32,772 nt of DNA from Streptococcus pseudopneumoniae (GCF_001074565.1 NZ_JUQX01000070.1:1-32772), one strand, 5' to 3'; counted from the stretch's first letter, positions 23,029 to 30,946 are shown. The notes: a model not told the origin generated them from the letters alone. Numbers and translations: made by a program.

Positions 23029-23333
23029 TTTATTTTCTTTCTATCCGCCTAAGGAGTGAAAGTTAACTGGGCGGAAAATATTGCTTTAGTTAACTATTTA
23101 TTGTAATGTAGGAAATTTCTACGCTTTTATTCTCTCACAGTTTCAGGAAGTAATCACCCTAAATAAAAAGTTATAGAATAACGTTGATATAACAGCATTT
23201 TAAGGGAATTGAGCATTTTACCCTAAAGTGGAATTTACATAGCTTTAGAACAAGGTAAAATGGAACGGGGGTCTTTACATGTCCCCCGTATAACAGCCAG
23301 CTAAAGCTGGCGAGGCTGTAAGACCCTGATTCT
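23029..23333 (-). other. Candidate oriT region of element B
   Basis: No gene is supported in this 305-bp stretch. Its left two thirds are AT-rich. At 23265-23289 a 25-bp GC-rich inverted repeat pairs ACGGGGG (23265-23271) with CCCCCGT (23283-23289) around an 11-base AT-rich centre. This closely resembles in size and form the 24-bp G/C-run inverted repeat at the ICEBs1 and Tn916 oriT. GCCAGC-TAAA-GCTGGC (23296-23311) and an 11-bp perfect hairpin (23322-23332 with 23341-23351) that overlaps the end of the coupling-protein gene follow. The last may be that gene's terminator. Confidence 0.6.
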
Positions 23334-24080
23334 CTAAAGTGAATCAGGGTCAACAGCCTCAGCAACATTAGCAGACTTTCCTAATATATCAAGAACTCGT
23401 CCCTTCAGTAAATTTATATCAGGTACTTGTTTAACCTTAATTTTAATAACATTAGAACCATCATCAAAACGCTGAAGATAGCCAAATCTTTTGGGTAAAT
23501 TTTTTTGTAGCTCTTGTCCTTCCTCAAGTTCAAAAAGTCCCTTCGTTACTAATGACCTCAGTGAACCCAATGCAATGACTAAAGAAAATTGATTCCGAGC
23601 AGACCCCTCCCCTAGTGCAGAAGCAAGCAGATCTTGTGAAACGGCTAATAATTTGACATTAAAGGCCCTCCCAGTATAAAGAATAACTCTAATTTTCTCC
23701 TGATATTCTTTCTTAGACTTTCCTGCTAATTCAAATAATGAAGTTAATTCTTCTACTACAAGATAGTAGGGAGTTTTTTCTCTTCCTCTATTCTTTTTTC
23801 TTAACTCAATCTCATTAAAAGCTACATCTATAGCTAAAATAGCTCTGTCACCTAAATACACATTGGGTAAATGTTCCGCAAATAAATAATCAGACTGTTT
23901 CATCTCAGAGATAATAAATTCACTTGCAGGATTTTGATTGTATAGATAATTGATGATAGCGAATACAGCCGTAGATTTTCCAACACCACTACTCCCCAGC
24001 AACAAAAGATGGATGAAATCTATATCTGGCGTTCCGCCCCCAGCTTTTAGAAATGGATTTTTAGAGCTCAATGATTTCAT
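23334..24080 (-). CDS. FtsK/SpoIIIE-like coupling ATPase
   Basis: A 248-residue ATPase. Walker A is GSSGVGKST (about residues 30-38), and the Walker B strand is YYLVVEELTSLF with a double Glu. A likely sensor strand VKLLAVSQD and an arginine-rich segment SARNQFSLVIALG follow. These are features of FtsK-type coupling proteins, which deliver the relaxase-DNA complex to a secretion channel. The ATG at 24080 is chosen because it overlaps the upstream gene by 20 bp with AGGAGG upstream; a longer start at 24149 would overlap by 89 bp. Unlike most FtsK proteins it has no membrane segment. The preceding gene supplies one and may be its split N-terminal part. Confidence 0.8.
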   Translation of the reverse strand: MKSLSSKNPFLKAGGGTPDIDFIHLLLLGSSGVGKSTAVFAIINYLYNQNPASEFIISEMKQSDYLFAEHLPNVYLGDRAILAIDVAFNEIELRKKNRGREKTPYYLVVEELTSLFELAGKSKKEYQEKIRVILYTGRAFNVKLLAVSQDLLASALGEGSARNQFSLVIALGSLRSLVTKGLFELEEGQELQKNLPKRFGYLQRFDDGSNVIKIKVKQVPDINLLKGRVLDILGKSANVAEAVDPDSL

Positions 24081-24567
24081 CAAGGTCAAATTCCTCCTGA
24101 GTTTTAGGTTCTGTTGCTCTAGCATTCTGATTAAAGGTAGCGTCCTCAATGGTTTCTAATTTTAAGAAAATAAACCACCCTCCGTTTACCAACTCAACTT
24201 GACTGTAATCAATAGTATAAGAAACTTCGTGGTTTGCAATAATTCCTTTTACTATATTCTCAATCTCACGCTGTTGTTCTGATGAAATATTGGAACCGAG
24301 TTGAATTATTAGATATTCACCATTATCAGAAAGTTTTACTTGCTCTTTAACCTTTAAATGTTCTAGCGTAGGTAACAGAGAATAAATATTCTGTTGGACA
24401 CTACCTATCTTAGACCACTCTCTAGGAGGAGAATATTTATTGTTTAAGTAGTTAAAGAAAAGTTGGTTTAGGAATATTTTATCAAATTGATATATTCCCC
24501 AAATGACAAGAGCCATAATCCCTAACAATAGGATAAATAGTAGTAAAATAGAGTACAGAAAAATCAT
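24061..24567 (-). CDS. Membrane-anchored protein, possible N-terminal partner of the coupling ATPase
   Basis: A 168-residue protein with a strong N-terminal membrane segment (residues 1-28, FLYSILLLFILLLGIMALVI), a cytoplasmic domain of about 120 residues and an acidic tail (EEFDLDEIIEL). Coupling proteins of the FtsK type normally have this N-terminal membrane part fused to the ATPase. Here the two are separate, overlapping genes, which suggests a two-subunit coupling protein. The start overlaps the preceding stop as TAATG. I recognise no family by sequence alone. Confidence 0.7.
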   Translation of the reverse strand: MIFLYSILLLFILLLGIMALVIWGIYQFDKIFLNQLFFNYLNNKYSPPREWSKIGSVQQNIYSLLPTLEHLKVKEQVKLSDNGEYLIIQLGSNISSEQQREIENIVKGIIANHEVSYTIDYSQVELVNGGWFIFLKLETIEDATFNQNARATEPKTQEEFDLDEIIEL

Positions 24568-24866
24568 TAGTTTTCCTCCTTGCTTTCAGGCTCCCTCATT
24601 CGATAATTAAAATCTACGTAGGAATTATGAATATCATAAGAAAATTCAAGTATTTCCTTGATATGTTTATAAACCTGATTAACTACAAAGTCTGCTATAT
24701 CTACGGAAAAATCCTCAGTTACCCAGAATCTGATACTACCGCTGTAGAAATTCCCTCTGGGAAGATTTATAGGGTGACTATCGAAAAGGATAGGTGTTTT
24801 ACTTCTATCAAGGTATGATGATAAATTTAAATCAATCGTTTCATGTAAACTATTTAAAATAAACAT
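24567..24866 (-). CDS. Small hypothetical protein of the element B operon
   Basis: A 99-residue soluble protein with GGAGG upstream of its ATG. It begins MFILNSLHETIDLNLSSYLD and ends with a charged helix (YRMREPESKEEN). It starts 48 bp after the OB-like gene and shares a base with the next start. I recognise no domain. Its place among replication and transfer genes suggests a role in mobilization. Confidence 0.65.
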   Translation of the reverse strand: MFILNSLHETIDLNLSSYLDRSKTPILFDSHPINLPRGNFYSGSIRFWVTEDFSVDIADFVVNQVYKHIKEILEFSYDIHNSYVDFNYRMREPESKEEN

Positions 24867-24914
24867 AAATTAAACCTCCAATAAGTGAGAGGGAGGAAGA
24901 CCTCCCTTAATAAA

Positions 24915-25211
24915 TTAAACAAGTTCAATAAAAGCAGACTTAGCTTTTACTGAGAGCGTAGCACGATTCCCATTGGTGTAGGCGTTGATAGAAACATTTT
25001 CGAGAATAATTTCTACTTTTTCATCAAATAAAGTCGTAAAGTCAGATACATTAACTATATCAGCTTTAATATTTGTTTGATTGAATCGGCCGTCTGGAGT
25101 TCGTACACCGATGGTTAATTGAGTTTGACCAGTGCTGAGACCAGAAGCATAGTCTTTTAGTTCTGATGCGCCAATAAGGCGCCCCTGCAATGTTGTTTGT
25201 GTAGCTTCCAT
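24915..25211 (-). CDS. OB-fold/HelP-like protein heading the element B operon
   Basis: A 98-residue beta-rich protein with GAGG before the ATG. Alternating hydrophobic strands (TTLQGRLIGASELKD, TQLTIGVRT, VEIILENVSINAY, ATLSVKAKSAFIELV) fit a compact OB-like fold, as in single-strand DNA-binding or HelP/DUF961 processivity proteins. It is first in the leftward operon, the position of ydcP/helP before conQ and nicK in ICEBs1. It is shorter than the element A and C proteins and shares no clear motif with them, so the relation is by position only. Confidence 0.65.
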   Translation of the reverse strand: MEATQTTLQGRLIGASELKDYASGLSTGQTQLTIGVRTPDGRFNQTNIKADIVNVSDFTTLFDEKVEIILENVSINAYTNGNRATLSVKAKSAFIELV

Positions 25212-25623
25212 AGGCTACCTCTTTTCTAACCGTTTTATTAAATACATCAAAAAATTCACGGCTTTTCAAATTTATTGAAGATATGTATTGTGTGATAGCT
25301 ACCTCACATCTTAATTATTCCATAAAAACTGACAAGACTTTACCTAAATTCACTTAAAATATACGTAATAATTTTTCTTGGTTTTTTTAAGATTTTTTTG
25401 TTTGTTTTCATCATTGTTTAAAGCTTACTACATAGCACTTTCAGTGGAATAGAATTTATTATCTATCGAGATTATTTGCTTCGAAAAAAAAATAAATTTT
25501 TTTAAGATTTTTATTGAAAGCGTTTTACCCTAAATTTTTATAAAACCCATTAATATCTTGACGTTTCAAATGTATTAATGCTAAAATGATACATAAACTT
25601 TTTTTGTGTAAAGGATGTTTACT
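25212..25623. other. 412-bp AT-rich divergent regulatory region with 16-bp direct repeats
   Basis: This gap separates the leftward mobilization operon from the rightward cargo. It is very AT-rich and holds an exact 16-bp direct repeat, TTTTTTTAAGATTTTT, at 25382-25397 and 25497-25512. The string TTTTACCCTAAA at 25523-25534 recurs near the candidate oriT (23216-23227). It must carry the operon promoter, but I see no clear one for the leftward direction. It could also hold a single-strand origin. No small ORF is convincing. Confidence 0.45.
25558..25587 (+). promoter_or_regulatory. Promoter of the 303-residue cargo gene
   Basis: TTGACG (25558-25563) and TAAAAT (25582-25587) are separated by 18 bp, followed after 23 bp by AAGGA and the ATG at 25624. 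Confidence 0.55.
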
Positions 25624-26535
25624 ATGGAAGAAAAAAAAGAAGAACGCATGCTTGTTGCAGTTACAGTTAATTTGATGCACAATATGGAAGAATTTAAAGA
25701 GTTCAAAAAAGAACAAGGGATTAGTGGAGATTATGAAGCTAAAATTGCTTATTTAAGAGAAAATTTTCACATGAGCGACCAGACAGCAGAAAATTTGTTA
25801 TCTGGTAAGGTAGTTTCTAAAAATAATTATTTAGCTATTTTTCCTTCCTTTGACAAAGATAATATAGACAAAAAATCTACTGCATTAGAAAGATTTGCAG
25901 AGACTATTGTGGATGAAATAGGGAAGGAAAATGAAGATTATATTACAGAAGTATCTAATATAATCACTAATAAATTAGAAAAACTTGATTTAAGAAATAT
26001 GGCAAAAGCTGTATTATCAGATGATAAACAAGCAGAATCATTTAAAAACTCCATAACATCAAGCTTAAAAAATGTAGAGTTCCCAAATAAGAAAACTAAA
26101 AATAATGACTACGCTCTAATTGTATGGATTGATTACTTTTATAAGAGTATCTCTGAACAAGATAATCTATTTGAAATTATTAGAAAATTAGATACTCTGT
26201 CGAAAGCTATTGAATATCTTCCTCTTGTTGAAAAACTATTGGAGTCTGAAGAAAAAATTGAAATATTATCTCGGTTAGATAATCTTCTTGATTCATTGAT
26301 GTTAGTTGAACGTCTAGAAGAGTTAGGTTTATTGGATTGCATTGAAAAAGCAACTAATGGACTAGCGGGAATGAATGAATTTAACATTAAATTTGGAAAA
26401 ACTTATGATAAATTTGTTTTATTAGATTGGTTATTCAATAATGCTAAGAAAGCATTGAATGGTGAAGATATACCTAAATTTATTCACAGTCAGACTAAAA
26501 CAGAGCATGATATAAAGAGAGAAACTAAAAATTAA
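25624..26535 (+). CDS. Unrecognised cargo protein of element B
   Basis: A 303-residue soluble, mostly helical protein. ATG 25624 is preferred since AAGGA lies 8 bases upstream; ATG 25615 touches it. The N-terminus (about residues 1-75) includes MHNMEEFKEFKKEQGISGDY and MSDQTAENLLSGKV, possibly a small helical DNA- or protein-binding unit. Residues about 180-250 repeat Leu-Glu-rich segments (LVEKLLESEEKIEILSRL, LLDSLMLVERLEELGLL) that suggest a helical-repeat or coiled-coil surface. I recognise no catalytic motif. It has its own promoter and faces the XRE gene. A defence, regulatory or partition role is open. Confidence 0.7.
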   Translation: MEEKKEERMLVAVTVNLMHNMEEFKEFKKEQGISGDYEAKIAYLRENFHMSDQTAENLLSGKVVSKNNYLAIFPSFDKDNIDKKSTALERFAETIVDEIGKENEDYITEVSNIITNKLEKLDLRNMAKAVLSDDKQAESFKNSITSSLKNVEFPNKKTKNNDYALIVWIDYFYKSISEQDNLFEIIRKLDTLSKAIEYLPLVEKLLESEEKIEILSRLDNLLDSLMLVERLEELGLLDCIEKATNGLAGMNEFNIKFGKTYDKFVLLDWLFNNAKKALNGEDIPKFIHSQTKTEHDIKRETKN

Positions 26536-26545
26536 ATTAGCAAAT

Positions 26546-26577
26546 TTAAAAAAGCCAAGTTCAAAAATACTTGGCTT
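26546..26577. terminator. Hairpin terminator between convergent genes
   Basis: AAGCCAAGT (26552-26560) pairs with ACTTGGCTT (26569-26577) around an 8-base loop. A-tracts on the left become a T-tract for leftward transcription of the XRE gene, whose stop codon (26576-26578) touches the stem. The rightward side is AATTTATTT, so it may also stop the cargo gene. Confidence 0.8.
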
Positions 26578-26911
26578 AATTTATTTGTTTTAATATATCT
26601 CGGAGAGCCTTTATAGTAGGTTCTCTTTTTTCTGTCGGTAGATTTCTAATATCTTCAATGAGTTGTGAAAACTCTCCGCTTTGATTTTGAGTTTCAATAT
26701 TAAAAAAAGTATTCATATCAACTTCAAGTGCTTGTATAATTTTTTCAATGGTTTCAAGCTTAACGTTTAATTGTTTATTTTCTAACCTATATATATAGTT
26801 AAAACCCAAATCAGCTTTTTCTGCTAGATATTCTTGTGTCATCCCGCTTTTCAGTCTTAGAAGTCTGATTTGTTTTGCAACAAATTCTCTTAAATTTATT
26901 TTTTCCGTCAT
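26576..26911 (-). CDS. XRE-family regulator beside the surface-exclusion gene
   Basis: A 111-residue protein with a canonical HTH_3 domain (residues about 12-66: IRLLRLKSGMTQEYLAEKAD, GFNYIYRLENKQLNVKLETI) and a short acidic C-terminal helix. It is like controller proteins of small operons and has no protease or ligand domain. It is transcribed away from the 910-residue surface protein. Repeats of AAAAGACTG in the shared 154-bp intergenic region (26965-27042) make it the likely repressor of that gene and of itself. GGTG lies upstream of the ATG. Confidence 0.8.
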   Translation of the reverse strand: MTEKINLREFVAKQIRLLRLKSGMTQEYLAEKADLGFNYIYRLENKQLNVKLETIEKIIQALEVDMNTFFNIETQNQSGEFSQLIEDIRNLPTEKREPTIKALRDILKQIN

Positions 26912-26964
26912 GATATCACCTCATAACTATCATACAAGTTTATCTCATTGAATAAATCGTTATC

Positions 26965-27042
26965 AAAAGACTGAAATTATAACAAAAATAGTATTTGAAA
27001 GACTGCAAAATGTGGTATAATATTATTCATAAAACAGTCTTT
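26965..27042. promoter_or_regulatory. Promoter of the surface-exclusion gene with AAAGACTG operators
   Basis: The -10 box TATAAT (27016-27021) has a TG extension (TGGTATAAT); a poor -35 TTGAAA lies at 26995-27000. AAAGACTG occurs at 26966-26973 and 26998-27005 and inverted (CAGTCTTT) at 27035-27042, so two copies bracket the -10 box. The first copy lies near the promoter of the divergent XRE gene. This fits repression of both genes by one regulator. Confidence 0.65.
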
Positions 27043-27065
27043 TAAGACATAAAGGAGTTTATACG

Positions 27066-29798
27066 ATGGAATCAAATACACAAGGTCACGGAACCATCAA
27101 GAAATTGCGTACTGGTGCAGTTATTTCAACGCTTGCAATCTCGGCTCTAGGGGTATCTACTACGGTATCAGCTAGTGAGACTGCAGTAGAAGTTAATGAG
27201 CCTGCAACTAAAGTAGTTGCTAAGGACGGGGTTAAACCTGTTGCAAAAGAAAAGGTAGTCCCTAAAGTTCCTAGTCAAGAGGATGTTGACAAGGCTAAGG
27301 CTGAATCGGACAAGGCTAATCAGGATGTAGCTAAGCAAAAAGAAGTTGTTTCAACTACTGAAGCAAACATTGCTGATGCTGAAAAGACTATTGCTGATAC
27401 TACTAAGAAATTAGAAGAGGCTAAGACGGTTACACCTAAAAAGGTAGCTGAAGCTAAGGCAGACGCTGAAAAGAAAGCCAGTGAACTTGCTACGGCTGAA
27501 AAGACTGTAGCTGATGCCGATAAGTCTGTATCTGCCACTGCTGAAAAGGTTGCTGACCAAACTAAGGTAGTATCTAATGCTGAAAAGACTGCTACAGATG
27601 CGTCTAACAAGGTAGCTGACGCTCAGAAGAAAGTAGATTCTCTTTCATCTACTACTGATACTCGTGAACTCGAAAAGAATGTTTACACCTCTACTGTACA
27701 AGTTAGAGTTGCTGAACGTAAGGTAGGTGAAGCTCAGAAGAAGCTTGACGAAGGCAAAAAGGCTGTTGCAGACAAAGAACAGGCTTTGAAAGATACCCAA
27801 GCTAGGGTATCTTCTGCAGAAACTAAATTTAAACAGGCTACCACAGAACGTAATAATGCAAATGCTAACCAATCTCAAAAAGAAGATGCCCTTAAAAAGG
27901 CTAAATCAGCTCTTGACGTAGCTAAACAAGGTGTTACTGAAACGACTACATCTTCTGAAACGATGTACAATGTTCCTAAGGCAACTTACGCTCCAACTCT
28001 TTCACAAGGGTATATCGACGCAATCAAGGCTCTTGCCAACGGTACAGGTACTACGGATGCAGTAGATACTGCGGTATATGAAGTTCCTTATACTGACCCT
28101 AAGTCTGGTGCATCAGCTGATTCACTCAGTGACTTCAACTCTACAGGTCGTCGCTACTATAAAGGTCAATTTATTGACTACGGTTCAGAAGACACTGATG
28201 CAACAGAAATTGCTGACTTCCAACACTTAACTAAAGACCAACAAATTCGATTGACTACTTATGCAGCGTCAATCATCAATGACTTGCGTGCTAAGTTTGG
28301 TACTAAGCCTGTTACAGTAGGCGATAGTTCTCTTAAATTGGCTGAAGCCTTTAACAACAATGCTAACGGTTATGTTGCAGGTAATAGTGGTGAATACAAT
28401 CCCCTAAACTCTCAAAACCTAAGCTTAACGGATAAGTTAAACATGGCTAAGAAGACTGCAAATGCTACTGGTTCTGCCTTGGCAGTTCGTACATCTAGTA
28501 TCCCTCATTTCATTGACCTTGGAGAGAACCTTACAACTATGGCTCGCATTAAGCAAGTTATGTACGAGGGTATCGTTAGCGCTTTGATGGGTGGGGAATC
28601 TAACACTGGTAGTGAAGACCGTTTCAGTGGAGCTCTTTCTCTTCTTGGATTGCGTGATTCTGATAAGACTAACATTGGTGTTGGTATCGGTGCTATGATT
28701 AGCCAACTTAATAAAGGGTATGAAGCGTCTATCACCTTGTCAGTTCCTCAATCAACTACTTCAACTACTAAGAAGGTAGACGAAAAAGCAGTTAAAGATG
28801 CTGAAAAGTCTTACGTCAATGCCTACGCAGAACTCAAAGATGCTGAAAATGGAGTATATCTTGCTAAGACTAAGTACACTCAAGCTGAAAATGAACTTGA
28901 TTCTGCTCGCAAACTCTTGTCTGACATCCGAATGAACAAGGTTGATATTCCATCTCTTGAAAAGGCTCTTGAAGACGCCAAAACTAAGTTGTCTGAAGAC
29001 AAACAAGCCCTAAAAATTGCCGAAGAAGTTCTTGAACTGGCTAAATCAAACGCTATTGACAAGGCTAAGTCTCTTGCAGAAGCTAGAGCAGCTCTTGAAA
29101 CTGCTAAAGAAGAAAAGGTATCTGCAGATAAGGCTCTTGAAACTGCTAAAGGTGAGTTAGAAGTCCTTACTAAAGCTCATGATGTAGCAGTCTTGGCTCG
29201 TAAGTCAGCTGGTGAGGACCTTGCTCGCAAACGTGAAGCGTCTAAAGAGGCTAGTGATACTTATGAAGTCCTTGCTCTTTCCCTTACTGAGCGTAATAAA
29301 GTCCTTAAAGCTTTGGAAGCAGAGCTTACTGATGCTAAATCTAAGCTTGCTGTACTCCGTACTGAGTTGAAAACTGCTAAGGAAGAGTTGGCTTATCTAG
29401 AGGGTATCGCAGAAGCTAAGGCTCGTATCCTTTCTAACTTGAAACAACTCAAAGCTGAACACGACGCATACCTTGCTGAACAACAACGCTTGCAAGCTTT
29501 GAAAGACAAGGAAGATGCAATCCGTAAATCAGGTGGTCAACCTAAGGAAGTTATTGACGCAACTGGTAAAGTTGTTGATGTTGTGGATGCAAAGGCTCAA
29601 AATAAGGCTGTAGTTGCGACAGTAGGAACTAAAGACGATAAAACATATCAAGCTCCTGCACAGGCTACAAATGCAAAAGCAGAACCTAAGAAACAACTTC
29701 CAAATACAGAAACAAGGGAATCTATGTTCGGTTTACTAGGCCTTAGCCTGCTAGTAGGCCTAGCATTGGGATATAAAGGGAAACAGAGGAGAGGATAG
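27066..29798 (+). CDS. LPXTG-anchored SEC10/PgrA-type surface exclusion protein
   Basis: A 910-residue cell-wall protein with AAAGGAG 8 bases before its ATG. Layout: signal peptide (1 to about 36, ending TTVSA); Lys/Ala-rich coiled coil (about 70-295); a globular SEC10/PgrA-like domain (about 300-575, with LTKDQQIRLTTYAASIINDL and DLGENLTTMARIKQVMYEGI); a second coiled coil (about 575-830); sorting signal LPNTE (878-882), hydrophobic span and basic end KGKQRRG. Sortase A should link it to peptidoglycan. PrgA/Sec10 of enterococcal plasmid pCF10 blocks uptake of related plasmids by a cell that already carries one, and relatives can also act as adhesins. Its GCT/AAG-rich codon use differs from the AT-rich neighbours, suggesting separate acquisition. 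Confidence 0.88.
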   Translation: MESNTQGHGTIKKLRTGAVISTLAISALGVSTTVSASETAVEVNEPATKVVAKDGVKPVAKEKVVPKVPSQEDVDKAKAESDKANQDVAKQKEVVSTTEANIADAEKTIADTTKKLEEAKTVTPKKVAEAKADAEKKASELATAEKTVADADKSVSATAEKVADQTKVVSNAEKTATDASNKVADAQKKVDSLSSTTDTRELEKNVYTSTVQVRVAERKVGEAQKKLDEGKKAVADKEQALKDTQARVSSAETKFKQATTERNNANANQSQKEDALKKAKSALDVAKQGVTETTTSSETMYNVPKATYAPTLSQGYIDAIKALANGTGTTDAVDTAVYEVPYTDPKSGASADSLSDFNSTGRRYYKGQFIDYGSEDTDATEIADFQHLTKDQQIRLTTYAASIINDLRAKFGTKPVTVGDSSLKLAEAFNNNANGYVAGNSGEYNPLNSQNLSLTDKLNMAKKTANATGSALAVRTSSIPHFIDLGENLTTMARIKQVMYEGIVSALMGGESNTGSEDRFSGALSLLGLRDSDKTNIGVGIGAMISQLNKGYEASITLSVPQSTTSTTKKVDEKAVKDAEKSYVNAYAELKDAENGVYLAKTKYTQAENELDSARKLLSDIRMNKVDIPSLEKALEDAKTKLSEDKQALKIAEEVLELAKSNAIDKAKSLAEARAALETAKEEKVSADKALETAKGELEVLTKAHDVAVLARKSAGEDLARKREASKEASDTYEVLALSLTERNKVLKALEAELTDAKSKLAVLRTELKTAKEELAYLEGIAEAKARILSNLKQLKAEHDAYLAEQQRLQALKDKEDAIRKSGGQPKEVIDATGKVVDVVDAKAQNKAVVATVGTKDDKTYQAPAQATNAKAEPKKQLPNTETRESMFGLLGLSLLVGLALGYKGKQRRG

Positions 29799-29802
29799 TA
29801 AA

Positions 29803-29922
29803 ATGATTAACACAAAAAATGATGAAAATATCGTGTCCCATATCAAGTTTTGGATTATATGAAATAGTAAGAATTATTGTCGCTATTTATCAAAAAGAGA
29901 ATACTAAAAGTTTATTAGGTTA
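29803..29922 (+). pseudogene. Small broken ORF after the surface protein gene
   Basis: ATG 29803, behind AGGAGAGG at the end of the surface-protein gene, opens a frame that stops after 19 codons (MINTKNDENIVSHIKFWII). One base added near 29825 would join MINTKNDE to an open tail in another frame, ending LYEIVRIIVAIYQKENTK SLLG-stop at 29922, giving about 41 residues with a hydrophobic helix. This suggests a small membrane peptide gene that has lost its frame, or chance. I do not recognise it. Confidence 0.3.
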
Positions 29923-29939
29923 ATTGGAAGGAAATATTG

Positions 29940-30275
29940 ATGGAAATTGTTGTTTTATTTATTATTTTAATTTTAATAGGAGCTCTAATTATAGGTTATA
30001 ATTATTTATTAATGCAAAAAAATCAAGAGATTTACAGAATAAAAGTTATAGATAATCTGAATGGTCGACACTTTTATGTTTCCTATGTTGATGGTATCAA
30101 AGAAGAATTTAAATATAGTAATGACTCTAAGTTAGCTATCCAATACTATAATCTTAGAGATGCACAACATATTATTGGAATTTTTGAATCTGATAACACT
30201 ACTTTTATCATACAAAAACAGACTTATTCCTACTTGGGAACAGAATGGGTTGACTTTATTGAGAATAATGGATAA
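29940..30275 (+). CDS. Small membrane-anchored hypothetical protein
   Basis: The start is ATG 29940 with GGAAGGA seven bases upstream; an in-frame TTG three bases earlier is not needed. The 111-residue protein has one N-terminal membrane segment (residues 2-22, EIVVLFIILILIGALIIGYN). A domain of about 85 residues rich in Tyr, Asp and Ile follows, probably on one face of the membrane. It lies downstream of the surface-exclusion gene on the same strand and could be part of the same unit. No family is recognised. Confidence 0.65.
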   Translation: MEIVVLFIILILIGALIIGYNYLLMQKNQEIYRIKVIDNLNGRHFYVSYVDGIKEEFKYSNDSKLAIQYYNLRDAQHIIGIFESDNTTFIIQKQTYSYLGTEWVDFIENNG

Positions 30276-30316
30276 TCATTGCAGAAATAATAAAAAACGT
30301 AGGAAAAAGTAAGATT

Positions 30317-30760
30317 ATGAGTAATACAAGAAGACTTTTGAAAGAGTTGATAAAATACAATCTGTCTGTAAAAGGTTTCACAGTAACAAATCAAGGAAAT
30401 TATTTGAAAGCAGTAACAGGGAAAGAAAAATATAGAATTTTGCCCATTACTAGAACAATTCCGATAGAATCTGAAACTACTACTGTTGAAGCAAACTATG
30501 AAACTGTTAAAAAATTTCAAAAATATAATAATGGAAAATATATTGATTGTATTGCTTATGCCATAAGCAAAGTATCAGATAATAAAATTCAGGGGATCGA
30601 ATTATTTATAATTCCTATAGTAGAATTTGAGAAATATGTTCAACCTGATAAAAAAACTGGGGATGTTTTATCGAGAGCCTCTAATCACTATCATTACAAC
30701 TATGCAAAATATAGTCATCAAATTAATGAAATAGTCCATGATTCTTGGATGAGAAAGTAA
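30317..30760 (+). CDS. Hypothetical cargo protein at the right end of element B
   Basis: A 147-residue soluble protein, begins MSNTRRLLKELIKYNLSVKG and ends NEIVHDSWMRK, with a His/Tyr cluster SNHYHYNYAKYSHQ at about residues 122-135. I recognise no domain. The ribosome binding site is weak (AGGA 13 bases upstream). It is 41 bp after the preceding gene on the same strand and followed at once by a strong terminator, so it closes the rightward cargo unit of element B. Confidence 0.6.
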   Translation: MSNTRRLLKELIKYNLSVKGFTVTNQGNYLKAVTGKEKYRILPITRTIPIESETTTVEANYETVKKFQKYNNGKYIDCIAYAISKVSDNKIQGIELFIIPIVEFEKYVQPDKKTGDVLSRASNHYHYNYAKYSHQINEIVHDSWMRK

Positions 30761-30768
30761 AAAATAAA

Positions 30769-30801
30769 AAATCTTCTTACTTATTGTAGGAAGATTTTTT
30801 T
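30769..30801 (+). terminator. Terminator at the end of the element B cargo unit
   Basis: AAATCTTCTTAC (30769-30780) pairs with GTAGGAAGATTT (30786-30797) over 12 bp with one G-T pair and a 5-base loop, followed by TTTTGG. It starts 9 bp after the stop of the last cargo gene. Confidence 0.88.
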
Positions 30802-30860
30802 GGATTCCTAAAATTTATTGAAAAGACTGCGCTATTCCAACAATTTTTAGGAATAAAAAA

Positions 30861-30883
30861 AGTCCTAAAAAATTCTTAGGACT
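30861..30883 (-). terminator. Additional hairpin, terminator-like for leftward transcripts
   Basis: AGTCCTAA (30861-30868) pairs with TTAGGACT (30876-30883) around a 7-base loop. Seven A residues on the left would be a T-tract on the minus strand. It may stop transcripts entering element B from element C. Confidence 0.5.
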
Positions 30884-30925
30884 CTACATTCTTCGATTGT
30901 TGACTTTCTTTTTTATTTCAAAAAA

Positions 30926-30946
30926 GGTTGCCAAAAAGGTTGCCAT
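30926..30946 (+). repeat. 21-bp direct repeat, right arm site of element B
   Basis: Identical to 20045-20065, with GGTTGCC in tandem. It lies 97 bp before the core at 31044. A further 10-bp direct repeat TGTAATGAAA (30967-30976 and 31028-31037) lies between them and might be an excisionase site. Confidence 0.75.

Noticed and set aside
27320..27610. Long open frames on the minus strand under the surface-protein gene.
   Set aside because: They arise from the repetitive Ala/Lys codons of the coiled coil, lack ribosome binding sites and have low-complexity products.
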